NCBI GenBank assembly: GCA_934230415.1
Contig: CAKQEW010000002.1
Location: 92,707-156,706, forward strand
Direction: 5' to 3'
DNA: 64,000 nucleotides
Origin: an uncultured Alphaproteobacteria bacterium
GTDB lineage: Bacteria > Pseudomonadota > Alphaproteobacteria > Rs-D84
The notes under the pieces are model-generated. The model saw only the letters and a list, made by a program, of their open reading frames with translations. It searched no databases and was not told the origin of the DNA. A program made the position numbers and the translations under genes. The first letter of the stretch is position 1, and every line of letters starts with the position of its first letter. Below are positions 43,922 to 52,175 of this stretch, piece by piece.

Positions 43922-44986
43922 ATGGCAGAGACAAATGATTTTGTGAGTGAATACAAGACAGTGGGTGATCCGGGCAAGCAAGAAAAGGCACGTAACTGGG
44001 ATGTCGCCATTGGGTTGCAGCAGGTTGATGGCCTGCAACCGTCGCGTTATCTGTACCGGGTTGCGCGTGATAATATAGAGGGGCGGCTCACCCATGCGGA
44101 TGTTGCCGAAAGTTTGCACAAATACTATCAGACAGACGATGGTCGTGCCGAGGCCCCCGACACGATGGAGGCTGACCAGGTTTCCAACCGTATTGCCGAA
44201 CTGCTGGGCAATCCTTCATTTACTTTTGCACCGACAACATTGCTCAGTATCCATGAATATTTGTTTCGTGACAGTTTGCCCGCCGAATGGGTGGGCCGCA
44301 TTCGCGACAAGGATATCACCAAGGCAGAACCCGCATTAAATGGCGATACGGTTCGTTATGCCTGGCATGCGGATATTGAAAAGACATTAGAATATGACTT
44401 TGACCGAGAACGGCAATTTAAGTACGCCGGGCTTTCGTCACGCGCACAGATGCAGCATATTGCTGAATTTATATCTGGCATTTGGCAAATTCATCCGTTT
44501 CGCGAGGGGAATACCCGCACCACCGCCGTGTTTGCGATTAAGTATTTGCGCAGCAAGGGTTTTCAGGCGGATAATGAGTTATTCAAAGATAATGCCGAAT
44601 ATTTCCGTAACGCGTTGGTTCGTGCGAATTACGAGAATGTAAGCACAGGTGTTCCACGCACAATGGAATATTTGTATCGGTTCTTTGGTAACTTGTTGCT
44701 GGATGAACATAATACATTGAGTGTTAGTGATACTCATATAAATATCGCTAATTTAAATATAAAAAGTAGCGATATAATTAGCGATAAGTTAGATAATCCG
44801 ATGCAAGCGTTTTTGAACACAATTATGCCAAAATTGCGCAAAGACGGGGATATTGCTGCCGCCACAGCTGTAGAATTGACCAGTAAATCGCCACAGCGTG
44901 TACGTCAACTGTTTGCAGCACTGGTCGTGGCTGGCATTCTGGTCGCAGACGGTAAAAATAAAGGGCGCCGATATCGGTTGGTGTAA
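43922..44986 (+). CDS. fic: Fic-domain protein (probable AMPylase)
   Basis: A 354-residue protein. The Fic motif HPFREGNTRT has the catalytic His at 191, in the form that usually AMPylates target proteins. The N-terminal part contains the AMP-binding flap region around LPAEWVGRIRDKDI. The C-terminal ~90 residues (about 265-354) form a helical and winged-helix-like domain ending GKNKGRRYRLV. No VbhA-like antitoxin gene precedes it, and I see no clear inhibitory (S/T)xxxE(G/N) helix. ATG 43922 is chosen; the 122 codons upstream are antisense to the DUF488 and winged-helix remnants. Toxin or regulator. Confidence 0.85.
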   Translation: MAETNDFVSEYKTVGDPGKQEKARNWDVAIGLQQVDGLQPSRYLYRVARDNIEGRLTHADVAESLHKYYQTDDGRAEAPDTMEADQVSNRIAELLGNPSFTFAPTTLLSIHEYLFRDSLPAEWVGRIRDKDITKAEPALNGDTVRYAWHADIEKTLEYDFDRERQFKYAGLSSRAQMQHIAEFISGIWQIHPFREGNTRTTAVFAIKYLRSKGFQADNELFKDNAEYFRNALVRANYENVSTGVPRTMEYLYRFFGNLLLDEHNTLSVSDTHINIANLNIKSSDIISDKLDNPMQAFLNTIMPKLRKDGDIAAATAVELTSKSPQRVRQLFAALVVAGILVADGKNKGRRYRLV

Positions 44987-45049
44987 TGCCGTTTAGGGCG
45001 CACATATAACTATCATATTTTGTTGGAAGTGGTGAATTTTGTAGGCGCG

Positions 45050-45069
45050 ACACAACCTGTGGTTGAATT
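45050..45069. repeat. Island palindrome, copy 2
   Basis: CAACCTGTGGTTG core followed by AATT, downstream of fic. The flank GTTGGCTTTTGTG resembles ATTGGCTTTTGTG at 49886. Confidence 0.78.
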
Positions 45070-45135
45070 GTTGGCTTTTGTGTCTTTGGATGCATGCCAA
45101 AATTGTATGACGTTGCTGGGGGATAGATTCAAACT

Positions 45136-45174
45136 AATCTCCGCAAAATTTGCGGAGATTAAGATGGTTTTTTT
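45136..45174 (+). terminator. Probable terminator downstream of fic
   Basis: The 10-bp stem AATCTCCGCA/TGCGGAGATT is followed after AAGATGG by a T run. The distance from the stem to the T run lowers confidence. Confidence 0.55.
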
Positions 45175-45299
45175 CCGCAATGTTATGTTTTCGTCTTATT
45201 TTACAAAACTGTTAAAAGCAACACTTTTGTAAAGTATGTTTAACAAAGTTGTTATTTATATTGGCGTATTTTGCGAAAAATGGCGGAATTTGGCGATGT

Positions 45300-45320
45300 A
45301 ATGCAACTTATGGTTGAATA
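45300..45320. repeat. Island palindrome, copy 3 (degenerate)
   Basis: CAACTTATGGTTG core. The flank GTGGGCGGAAATTGCAA is shared with the 37181 region. Confidence 0.68.
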
Positions 45321-45379
45321 ATTGGCGGCGCGCGTGGGCGGAAATTGCAAAAATTCCCTGATAATCCCTGTATTTTGTT

Positions 45380-45452
45380 GTACGGGGTTCGCCGTAGAAT
45401 CTTGCCACACCGCCAGTAATAAAAAACACCCCATACAGGGTGTTTTTTTTAT
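45380..45452 (+). repeat. tRNA-3'-end-like remnant with terminator
   Basis: GGGGTTCG, a 6-base insertion, then AATC ... ACACCGCCA recalls the T-arm and acceptor end of tRNA-Ser at 25331-25353. It is followed by the terminator-like stem ACACCC/GGGTGT and eight T. Together with the TTCCCTG-type sequence before it, it parallels 37010-37103. Bases 44987-45527 contain no gene. Confidence 0.42.
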
Positions 45453-45527
45453 TGATTCTGATACAAGGCGATACCAGATAAATTTCTAAAAATTAATCAG
45501 AATATTCCGTATTTGCTTGAACTTTGT

Positions 45528-46451
45528 TTATTCCTGCGGAATATCCCAATCGCGCGCTTTGAGCTTGCCAGTTTGATAAAATTCTGTTATCAGGTTGATA
45601 AATTCCTTAAAATCAGAGTTTTCTTTGACAATTCGGTCTATCATATCCCAATCTAAAGCTTGCTTTTCTGGTGCAGGAATTAAAATTTGGCTTTCAGTTG
45701 GATTGTCTTTTTCAAGTCTTATTAGACCTATTTGATGTCCGCTGCATAAAATATGGAGCTCATCCATTGCTTTGTCATCAATTTCTTGGGCAACTAAATA
45801 CGAATAATTTGCCCAGCTGGAATTTGAAACTGTCTGGAAAAAATATTCTCTGACATTTGACAGATTTATCTTAACTTTGACCTCAAAAGACCATAGAGAG
45901 GTTTTGTTAAATGCGTGTTTGTTGGCACAATTTATAACATCGGCTGACCAACCGTTTGACAAATTTTTAAGACCTACAATATCAGGGTGTAACCAGATGT
46001 TGCCATTTTTTCCTTTGGAATTGGACGATTTTTTCTCGTCAATTCTCTTAGGGAAAATATTTAATTCATTATATAAATATTGACATAGCAGAGGATATGA
46101 ATCATGTTCCGGGTGACCGTTTTGTTTGTTGCTTTTTTCTGCTTCGGCAACCTCTTCAGCATCGTTTTTTTCTGAATAGTAATATTTTCTGGGGCGTTCT
46201 GCAGTCGTTTTTACATTTGATGAAATATCTTGGATGCGTTTTCTGTATGCACCTATTTCGGCGACCAATTGATTGGACAGTGCTTCTTTGTTATCAATTG
46301 GGACTACTGTGGCTTTGCTTCTGTTTATTTTTGCTTGGGCTTCCTCTGGTTTTAGTTTGATTATTTCTTCTGCCAATTCTCGTGCTGTGAAGTATTGTTC
46401 AGGATTTGATTTCAAAATATCAACAACTGTTTTGCTCAAGTTCATCGCCAT
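45528..46451 (-). CDS. HrgA/COG2958-like protein: winged helix plus nuclease-like domain
   Basis: A 307-residue protein. The N-terminal ~70 residues (VVDILKSNPEQYFTARELAEEI) form the HARE-HTH/winged-helix domain of COG2958 proteins. The C-terminal half has WLHPDIVGLK, then SLWSFEVKVKI and REYFFQTVSNSSWANYSYLV, the restriction-like core (Asp ... Glu-x-Lys). The family includes HrgA, found at a restriction-modification locus in Helicobacter. No methyltransferase is adjacent. The start at 46451 has CGGAGA seven bases upstream. The gene stands between two island palindromes as a one-gene module. Confidence 0.72.
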   Translation of the reverse strand: MAMNLSKTVVDILKSNPEQYFTARELAEEIIKLKPEEAQAKINRSKATVVPIDNKEALSNQLVAEIGAYRKRIQDISSNVKTTAERPRKYYYSEKNDAEEVAEAEKSNKQNGHPEHDSYPLLCQYLYNELNIFPKRIDEKKSSNSKGKNGNIWLHPDIVGLKNLSNGWSADVINCANKHAFNKTSLWSFEVKVKINLSNVREYFFQTVSNSSWANYSYLVAQEIDDKAMDELHILCSGHQIGLIRLEKDNPTESQILIPAPEKQALDWDMIDRIVKENSDFKEFINLITEFYQTGKLKARDWDIPQE

Positions 46452-46579
46452 AATATTTCTCCGTGCTAAAGGTGCAACAAGTTTATCGCGTTGGCATGAT
46501 AAAAACAAGTATAATTAAAACAGATGATGGTATTGGCGAATAGAGCAGTTTTGTGCGAAATTACGGATTTTGTGTATGT

Positions 46580-46600
46580 AATACAACCTGTGGTTGAATT
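46580..46600. repeat. Island palindrome, copy 4
   Basis: CAACCTGTGGTTG core with the same AAT/ATT arms as copy 1. It lies between the HrgA-like and Nudix genes. Confidence 0.8.
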
Positions 46601-46633
46601 GAGTACCAGGTGTGTTGTTTTGTGACGGCTGGC

Positions 46634-47092
46634 TTAATCGCTGGTATAGGCGCGGCATTCAGAATACGTCTTGCCATCTAATATCGCATTCAGGGCGATA
46701 TTTGTGGTGGTTACAATATTCTTGGTATTTTTGATTTCTTCGGGGGACATAAAACGCATTTCTACACATTTGTCGCCCTCGCAATTACGCAATGTGCCAG
46801 AGAATTTATTTACAACAAAGAAGAAGTCAATCCCCTCGGTCTTGCTGGCCAAGTTGCTCATAACATGTGCAAATTCAATATCGTCTGGATTAATGTCAAT
46901 GTCCAATTCCTCTTTTGCCTCGCGAATAGCGGCCTCTTTGGCGGTTTCGCCATGTTCTATATGACCGGCCGGGATTACCCACCAGCCACCACCATAGCTA
47001 AAGAATCCATCGTTTCTGAAAAACAACAAAATCTTGTCGTCCTGTTTGATGATTATATTTACAACACCTTTGAACATGGGTCTTTCTTTCAT
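46634..47092 (-). CDS. Nudix hydrolase
   Basis: A 152-residue enzyme with a full Nudix box, GHIEHGETAKEAAIREAKEELDI (Gx5Ex7REUxEExGU), which binds the metal for nucleoside-diphosphate-X hydrolysis. An opening strand pair (FKGVVNIIIKQDDKILLFFR) and GGGWWVIPAGH fit the fold. The substrate could be a nucleotide, NAD-like cofactor or mRNA cap. The ATG has AAGGAGAAA upstream. It is a one-gene module between palindrome copies 4 and 5. Bases 47093-47297 hold only a doubtful 44-codon frame (47117-47251). Confidence 0.88.
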   Translation of the reverse strand: MKERPMFKGVVNIIIKQDDKILLFFRNDGFFSYGGGWWVIPAGHIEHGETAKEAAIREAKEELDIDINPDDIEFAHVMSNLASKTEGIDFFFVVNKFSGTLRNCEGDKCVEMRFMSPEEIKNTKNIVTTTNIALNAILDGKTYSECRAYTSD

Positions 47093-47297
47093 TGCATTTC
47101 TCCTTGTTGTTTAGTTATGTTTGCATATAAATTGAAGTTTCGCAATCCAATTTTATTGCGTTTTGTTGCTCAGTACATCGTTGTTCGGCCAGATAAAAAG
47201 TATAAAGGCATTGCCATATTAATGTTTGAGTGGTATCCATTACAGGGGTAAATCACAGTATTTTATAATGAAACAGGTGGCGTGTTTTATGGGGGGC

Positions 47298-47318
47298 GAT
47301 ACAACCCAGGGTTGAATT
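47298..47318. repeat. Island palindrome, copy 5
   Basis: CAACCCAGGGTTG core, a perfect palindrome with a single central base, followed by AATT. The flank CCAGGAATAAA is shared with copy 6. Confidence 0.75.
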
Positions 47319-47333
47319 AGATGCCAGGAATAA

Positions 47334-47610
47334 AAGCGCCCCGGATGTGGTGTTTTTTGTCGGGTTGCATTTCTGTGCAATTTGTGGTATAATATGCGCA
47401 TCAATCGGGTGGCGTGTGCCATCGTTTTTATTTTCTCTCCCGCACATCAGCGGGGGATTTTTATTGCAATAGAAAGGAATCAAAATGCAAATGCCAAAAT
47501 TTTTACGTGAATTGATGCAGTCGCCCGCATACATGGATAAAAATAGCGATACATATGCTATGGCGGAAAAGTATCTGAAAATGTTATATCCGGGCGCGCT
47601 TATCATATCA
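47334..47610 (+). repeat. Direct repeat left of argS (about 275 bp)
   Basis: Near-identical to 49914-50189. It contains a terminator-like CCCCGGATG...TTTTTT start, a promoter, a short leader hairpin and the first 42 codons of a small phage-like gene. Identity ends at the GGGCGCG shared by both copies. Confidence 0.88.
47365..47393 (+). promoter_or_regulatory. Promoter inside left direct repeat
   Basis: TTGCAT and TATAAT are separated by 17 bases. A leader with the stem CTCCCGC/GCGGGGG plus ATTTTTA (47436-47463) follows before the small ORF. Confidence 0.7.
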
Positions 47611-47622
47611 AAGACGATTTGA
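47485..47622 (+). pseudogene. Truncated copy of small phage-like ORF
   Basis: Starts MQMPKFLRELMQSPAYMD like the 50065 ORF but diverges after LYPGAL at the repeat boundary, ending ISKTI. AAAGGAATC precedes the ATG. It is probably a scar of the duplication. Bases 47623-47859 hold the argS promoter candidate (TTGAAA, 16 bases, TATCAT near 47792-47819) and no gene. Confidence 0.6.
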
Positions 47623-47859
47623 GAGGCAACCTATAGGCAGTTTTTTATGGACGTTTGAATTAGCCTTTCTAGATTATCTGGATGGTCTTTTAATCAAGGT
47701 CTATTTGTTTGTTATATAGTTATGTCAAAAACACACCGTGCATAGGGTAAAGAAGAGCATTTGGGTCAAATACCAGATAAAGAAATCTGTTGAAAATAAA
47801 AATAATACGATTATCATTTCACAGACATCTGGCTTTGATATAACCATACAGGATTTGAT

Positions 47860-49599
47860 ATGAACGTTTATAAATTAATTTCTGAAAAAATAAAAGACAA
47901 ATTACAAACTGTACCTGAATTACAAACTGTTTTAGGGTCAAATAGTTGGAATAATATTGTTGTAGAAGTTCCTAAAAATCGTGATTTTGGCGATTTTTCC
48001 ACGAATGTTGCCATGGTTTTATCAAAAGAATTAAAAAAGAATCCGCGTGAAATTGCTGATTTATTGTGTCCGTATATCAAAGAAATTCCGGAAATAACAG
48101 ATGTATCTGTTGCAGGGCCGGGATTTATAAACATGAATGTTTCAAATGATTTGTGGGAACATTTGATAGAATTTATCTTAAAAAATCCTACAGAATACGG
48201 GAATTCTGATCTGGGCAATAATGAAAAAATCAATGTTGAATTTTTATCGGCTAATCCAACAGGGCCTGTTCACATTGGTCATGCCAGAGGGGCAATCTTG
48301 GGGGACGTATTGTCAAGATTGTTGAAGAAAAACGGATTTGATGTAACCAAAGAATACTATATAAATGATTACGGACATCAGGTTGATGTTTTGGCACATT
48401 CTGTTTTTTGGCGTTATCAAGAACTGTTTGGCCTGCATAAAGGGGAATCGTTGCCAGAAGGCGCATATCCTGGTGATTATTTAATACCTGTTGCACAAAA
48501 TATAAAAGATAAAGATGGCGATAAATGGTTGTCAGCAACCGAGGATGAGTATGTTCCATATTTTAAAAAGGTTGCTGCTGCGGACATGATGGCATTGATA
48601 AAGGCCAGTTTGAAAAAAATCGGTATAGAATTTGATGTTTTTACATCTGAACGCGAATTAGTAGAATCTCAGCAGGTCGCAAAAACTTTAGATTATATGC
48701 AAAATCAAGGTTTATTATACAAAGGAACACTGCCAAAACCGTTGGGCGAAGCAGATGAAGATTGGGTGCCGACAGAACAATTGTTATTTAAATCTACACA
48801 ATTTGGTGACGATTCAGATCGCGTGATTGCTCGTTCAAATGGTGAAACTACTTATTTTGCTTCTGACATTGCATATCATCTGAATAAATTTAATCGTGGT
48901 TTCAAAAAACAAATTAATGTGTGGGGTGCGGATCATGGTGGATATGTTAAACGTATTAAAGCCGCATTAGGGGCCGTCACAAACAACCAGGCAAGTTTGA
49001 ACGTTGTTCTATGTCAAATTGTTAATTTGGAAAAAGATGGTAAACCGTTTAAAATGTCTAAACGTGCCGGCAATTTCGTAATGATAGAGGATGTTCTGGA
49101 AGAAATTGATGCGGATGTTTTAAGATTGTTTATGGTTATAAAAAGTCCTGATACTCAAATGACCTTTGATTTAGAAAAAGCGAAAGAGCAATCCAAGGAT
49201 AACCCGGTATATTATATGCAATACGCCTATGCTCGTGCATGTTCCGTATTGAAAAAGTATGATACGATATTCCCGGGTAGCTTAGATACGTTATTACAAA
49301 AGCAATATGATTTTGCAACCGCCAGCGATATTGAACGCAGACTTATAAAAATGCTGGGGGATTATCCAGCTGTTGTAGAAAATGCTTGCAAAAACAATGC
49401 CCCAAATTTGTTAACCAAATATTTGGAAGACATTGCCGCAACATTTCACTCTTTATGGTCTTCGGGTACCGGCGTTAAATTGATAAATGAAGAAGACAAA
49501 GCGTTAACAGATAATCATATGCTGATGGTTAACGCATTAAAGAATGTGATTGCAAACGGTTTGGAAACTCTTGGTTGTACTTTAAAGGAAAGTATGTGA
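47860..49599 (+). CDS. argS: Arginyl-tRNA synthetase within a repeat-bounded cassette
   Basis: A 579-residue class I synthetase charging tRNA-Arg. Features: an N-terminal Add1 domain; FLSANPTGPVHIGHARGAIL with the HIGH motif; YYINDYGHQVDVL; VWGADHGGYVKRIKAA; the class-defining KMSKRAGNFV; and a C-terminal DALR anticodon domain. It looks full-length and functional. The gene is clearly richer in A/T than core genes at the ends of the window and sits between two ~275-bp direct repeats inside the accessory region. It may be the only argS, captured between repeats, or a transferred second copy. Confidence 0.93.
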   Translation: MNVYKLISEKIKDKLQTVPELQTVLGSNSWNNIVVEVPKNRDFGDFSTNVAMVLSKELKKNPREIADLLCPYIKEIPEITDVSVAGPGFINMNVSNDLWEHLIEFILKNPTEYGNSDLGNNEKINVEFLSANPTGPVHIGHARGAILGDVLSRLLKKNGFDVTKEYYINDYGHQVDVLAHSVFWRYQELFGLHKGESLPEGAYPGDYLIPVAQNIKDKDGDKWLSATEDEYVPYFKKVAAADMMALIKASLKKIGIEFDVFTSERELVESQQVAKTLDYMQNQGLLYKGTLPKPLGEADEDWVPTEQLLFKSTQFGDDSDRVIARSNGETTYFASDIAYHLNKFNRGFKKQINVWGADHGGYVKRIKAALGAVTNNQASLNVVLCQIVNLEKDGKPFKMSKRAGNFVMIEDVLEEIDADVLRLFMVIKSPDTQMTFDLEKAKEQSKDNPVYYMQYAYARACSVLKKYDTIFPGSLDTLLQKQYDFATASDIERRLIKMLGDYPAVVENACKNNAPNLLTKYLEDIAATFHSLWSSGTGVKLINEEDKALTDNHMLMVNALKNVIANGLETLGCTLKESM

Positions 49600-49813
49600 T
49601 GAAATAATGGGGTAATTCCATCACTAATTATGTGGACAATTGCTGGTGATTTTTCCGTTATCTGTTATCATCGTGTGTAATTGTTATAAATAAATGTGGC
49701 ACCGCCGAAAAATCGGCGGGGCTGTTTGTTCTTGCTGATGTGTGGTTATTGTTCTGCGCGGGTAAAAGCTTTGTAATTAATAATTTATTGAAATTATTGA
49801 AATTTTTAATATA

Positions 49814-49842
49814 AAAACCGCTGTCGGGTCGGCGGTTTTCTT
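49814..49842 (+). terminator. Terminator downstream of argS
   Basis: Stem AAAAACCGC/GCGGTTTTC followed by TTTTTCT. A second hairpin, CCGCCGA/TCGGCGG, lies at 49703-49720. Bases 49600-49913 hold no gene. Confidence 0.6.
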
Positions 49843-49894
49843 TTTCTGTTTTATGGGGTATCTATGGGCGACAAACTGGCGAAATATTGGCTTT

Positions 49895-49938
49895 TGTGCC
49901 GTCAGTAATAAAAAACACCCCGGATGGGGTGTTTTTTG
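49895..49938 (+). repeat. tRNA-3'-end-like remnant with terminator (third copy)
   Basis: GTGCCGTCAGTAATAAAAAA then ACACCCCGGATGGGGTGTTTTTT. The same layout occurs at 37063 and 45410. Confidence 0.45.
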
Positions 49939-50189
49939 TCAGGTTGCTTTTTTATGCGATTTGTGATATAATACGCACATCAATCAGGTGGCGTGTGCCG
50001 CCGTTTTTATTTTCTCCCCCGCCCATCAGCAGGGGATTTTTTATTGCAATAAAAAGGAATCAAAATGCAAATGCCAAAATTTTTACGTGAATTGATGCAG
50101 TCGCCCGCATACATGGATAAAAATAGCGATACCTATGCTATGGCGGAAAAGTATCTGAAAATGTTATATCCGGGCGCGTTGGGCCAGGA
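49914..50189 (+). repeat. Direct repeat right of argS (about 275 bp)
   Basis: Counterpart of 47334-47610, differing by scattered substitutions and small indels. It leads into an intact small ORF and the MuF-like gene, so this copy is likely the original. Confidence 0.88.
49944..49972 (+). promoter_or_regulatory. Promoter of the MuF-GH108 transcript
   Basis: TTGCTT and TATAAT with a 17-base spacer, followed by a leader hairpin (CCCCCGC/GCAGGGG plus T run, 50017-50043). Confidence 0.68.
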
Positions 50190-50217
50190 TGCCACGGGGC
50201 GCACGACAACGCCGTAA
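50065..50217 (+). CDS. Small phage-like protein upstream of MuF gene
   Basis: A 50-residue protein beginning MQMPKFLRELMQSPAYMD and ending GALGQDATGRTTTP. AAAAAGGAATC precedes the ATG. It ends 6 bp before the MuF-like gene, so the two are cotranscribed. It may be the C-terminal remnant of a head protein or a genuine small phage gene. Its first 42 codons are duplicated at 47485. Confidence 0.5.
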   Translation: MQMPKFLRELMQSPAYMDKNSDTYAMAEKYLKMLYPGALGQDATGRTTTP

Positions 50218-50223
50218 CACGAT

Positions 50224-51219
50224 ATGACGTTAAAACAGTTTAATGTCGCGCAAGCGAAATTAGATGCCGCATTGGAAGAAGCAATAGCCGAGGCCGAGGC
50301 AGAATATGAAGAAGCCAGGCAAGAGATAAATGTTGAAAACTATGTAGAATTAGAAGAATCCATAGATGTCAAAGTTCTGATGCCAGATGGTCGTATTGAA
50401 AATAAACGGCTAGAGGTTTATACCCTGAATCTGCCAGAGGATGATGATACACCAAATGGCAAACCACGTCGTGTGTGGCGTTGGCACAGTGAAAATGGTG
50501 ACAGCACCTGTGACGAGTGCGCCCAGCGTGATGGCGAAATATATGACAGTGAAGATGACATCCCGGAAATACCGGTTCATCGCAATTGCCGATGCAGTAT
50601 TACTGAGGAAGGAATCAGCCCTGATGGTCGTACAGTTAGTGTTAAGTCATACACACCAAAAACAAAGGAAAAGGTTGCAAGGGATATGGTACAAGATAAA
50701 AGATTTGAAGAAGCGTATAATAACTTAAAAGAACCGGAAGGGGGCTATACCGATGGCAAGAATCAAGTTCGTGACGAGCCGACTAATCTTGGAATAAAGC
50801 AGAGTACCTTAAACCAATATACTCAAAGACATCCAGACAAAGCTTTCCCCGCGGATGTAAAGGATTTAAAACCATCACAAGCTAAAGAAATTTATAAGGA
50901 TATGTACTGGGATAAAACTAAAATACCCCAAATAGAAAATGCACGGATTCGAAATGCAGTGTTCGATATGAGGGTAATGAGTGGTCCAATAGCTCCGACA
51001 AAAATGTTACAACAAACTCTAAACGAACAAATTGACGCAAAGTTGCCAATAACAGGTTATTTAGGCGAACAAACTGTAAAAGCAATAAATTCAATCCCGG
51101 AAAACAGGGTAGATAGTTTTATGACAAAGTTGATAGAAAACAGAATTCAATCATTGCAAAGAATGAAAAACTGGCCAAGTGCCCAAAAAGGTTGGACAAA
51201 ACGCACACGGGCGTACTAG
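50224..51219 (+). CDS. MuF-like head-morphogenesis domain fused to GH108 muramidase
   Basis: A 331-residue fusion. Residues ~1-45 are an Ala/Glu-rich helix. Residues ~83-128 (WRWHSENGDSTCDECAQRDG, then PEIPVHRNCRCSITEE) are the C-terminal part of the phage Mu gpF/SPP1 gp7 domain. Residues ~165-331 resemble GH108 N-acetylmuramidases: PEGGYTDGKNQ with candidate catalytic Glu172, NLGIKQSTLNQYTQ, DMRVMSGPIAPTKMLQQTLN, TGYLGEQTVKAINSI. Temperate phages carry MuF proteins with C-terminal toxin domains, and this fits that plan with a cell-wall-degrading effector. The stop overlaps the convergent gene by 4 bp. Confidence 0.7.
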   Translation: MTLKQFNVAQAKLDAALEEAIAEAEAEYEEARQEINVENYVELEESIDVKVLMPDGRIENKRLEVYTLNLPEDDDTPNGKPRRVWRWHSENGDSTCDECAQRDGEIYDSEDDIPEIPVHRNCRCSITEEGISPDGRTVSVKSYTPKTKEKVARDMVQDKRFEEAYNNLKEPEGGYTDGKNQVRDEPTNLGIKQSTLNQYTQRHPDKAFPADVKDLKPSQAKEIYKDMYWDKTKIPQIENARIRNAVFDMRVMSGPIAPTKMLQQTLNEQIDAKLPITGYLGEQTVKAINSIPENRVDSFMTKLIENRIQSLQRMKNWPSAQKGWTKRTRAY

Positions 51220-51671
51220 TCTTTTTGTTTCGTCCATATCCCTTCTAATGTTGCGGACATACCACAAAATGCACCATGTGAATCTGAATTTGTGTATTTC
51301 AAGCGCAGGTCGCCATCGGACAGTAATTCAAAGTTAATTCCAACGGGAACGGCATATTCTAAATCGCTGGTTTTATCATATATATACCTTTCTGAACTAT
51401 ACACACCGGTGGTTGGGGATATTAATTCTATTTGCCCGCTGGTATCGCAAGTATGCTGGTCGCGCCATGATTGAATTTCAAAATTACAACCGCCGTTCGT
51501 GCAATTGTATATTTTTAATTCGCCGCCGGAAAAATCATCTGTGTTATTTAGTTCCCAGGTTCCACCAAAATCTGCAATATATTCGGGTGTGTCACTTGTT
51601 GAGGCGCAGTTTGCCTGGACTGGTATTATGGAAAATGCACATATTACAAAATATACAGATATTCGCTTCAC
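51216..51671 (-). CDS. Exported protein of unknown function, possible partner of MuF-GH108
   Basis: About 151 residues from the GTG at 51671, which opens a signal peptide (VKRISVYFVICAFSIIPVQA). A TTG at 51707 would add 12 residues; neither has a clear ribosome-binding site. The mature part is beta-rich with paired cysteines (YNCTNGGCNFEIQSW, then HTCD) and ends LEGIWTKQKD. Because it is exported, small and convergent with a muramidase effector, it could be an immunity protein acting in the periplasm; this is inference. Its last codons are duplicated at 52176-52220. Confidence 0.5.
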   Translation of the reverse strand: MKRISVYFVICAFSIIPVQANCASTSDTPEYIADFGGTWELNNTDDFSGGELKIYNCTNGGCNFEIQSWRDQHTCDTSGQIELISPTTGVYSSERYIYDKTSDLEYAVPVGINFELLSDGDLRLKYTNSDSHGAFCGMSATLEGIWTKQKD

Positions 51672-51809
51672 ATCGGTCAGTTTATACGTTTGTATGCCTG
51701 GGGTCAAATAAATATTGATATGACAGGCAATATTAAAAATTTTGTTGCGTTATTTGGGTTTGTTGGTAAAGATTTAATGTAGAGGTTAAATATTAGGAAG
51801 CAATATACA

Positions 51810-52060
51810 ATGAAAATAAATTGGCAAAATACCATGTATTGCAATGCTGTGGCCTTGTGGGGGGCATTGTTTGTATTTTTGATTGATTTGTCGGCAATGG
51901 GACGTATCGCAAAATACGACGCAGTGTGGTGGGACTCTTGTTCCTTACATATAAGTTAGTGCCTGTATATAAAACGCAATTGTTGTGGACGCCATTAGCA
52001 GGATTGCTGGTGGGGATTTTTCTCTGGCCTATAATTCAATCGGTATTTTATATCATTTGA
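51810..52060 (+). pseudogene. Small membrane protein, frameshifted
   Basis: The ATG frame reads MKINWQNTMYCNAVALWGAL, then LIDLSAMGRIAKYDAVWWD, and stops after 49 codons. The next frame continues GLLFLTYKLVPVYKTQLLW and GLLVGIFLWPIIQSVFYII to a stop at 52060. Joined by a one-base shift these give a three-helix protein of about 83 residues. AGGAAG precedes the ATG. Bases 51708-51809 and 52061-52127 show nothing else. Confidence 0.55.
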
Positions 52061-52127
52061 CTGATAGCATTGATTTAACAAGTGATATGTCATATTTTTA
52101 CGCTAAATGGCAGATTTTAACAATGCT

Positions 52128-52147
52128 ACACAATCCAGGGTTGAATT
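52128..52147. repeat. Island palindrome, copy 6
   Basis: CAATCCAGGGTTG core, close to copy 5, with the same CCAGGAATAAA flank on its right. It is the last copy before the chromosome returns to core genes. Confidence 0.7.
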
Positions 52148-52175
52148 GGTGGTACCAGGAATAAACACAGGCATA

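Noticed and set aside
47117..47251. 44-codon frame MFAYKLKFRNPILLRFVAQY...
   Set aside because: No ribosome-binding site, no family, and it overlaps the leader of the Nudix gene on the other strand. Too weak to call.
37144..52147. Integron attC sites and cassettes
   Set aside because: GTTGAAT fits the attC core pattern, but the two arms are only three bases apart, genes face both ways, and no integron-type tyrosine integrase is present. I therefore treat the motif only as a palindromic repeat.
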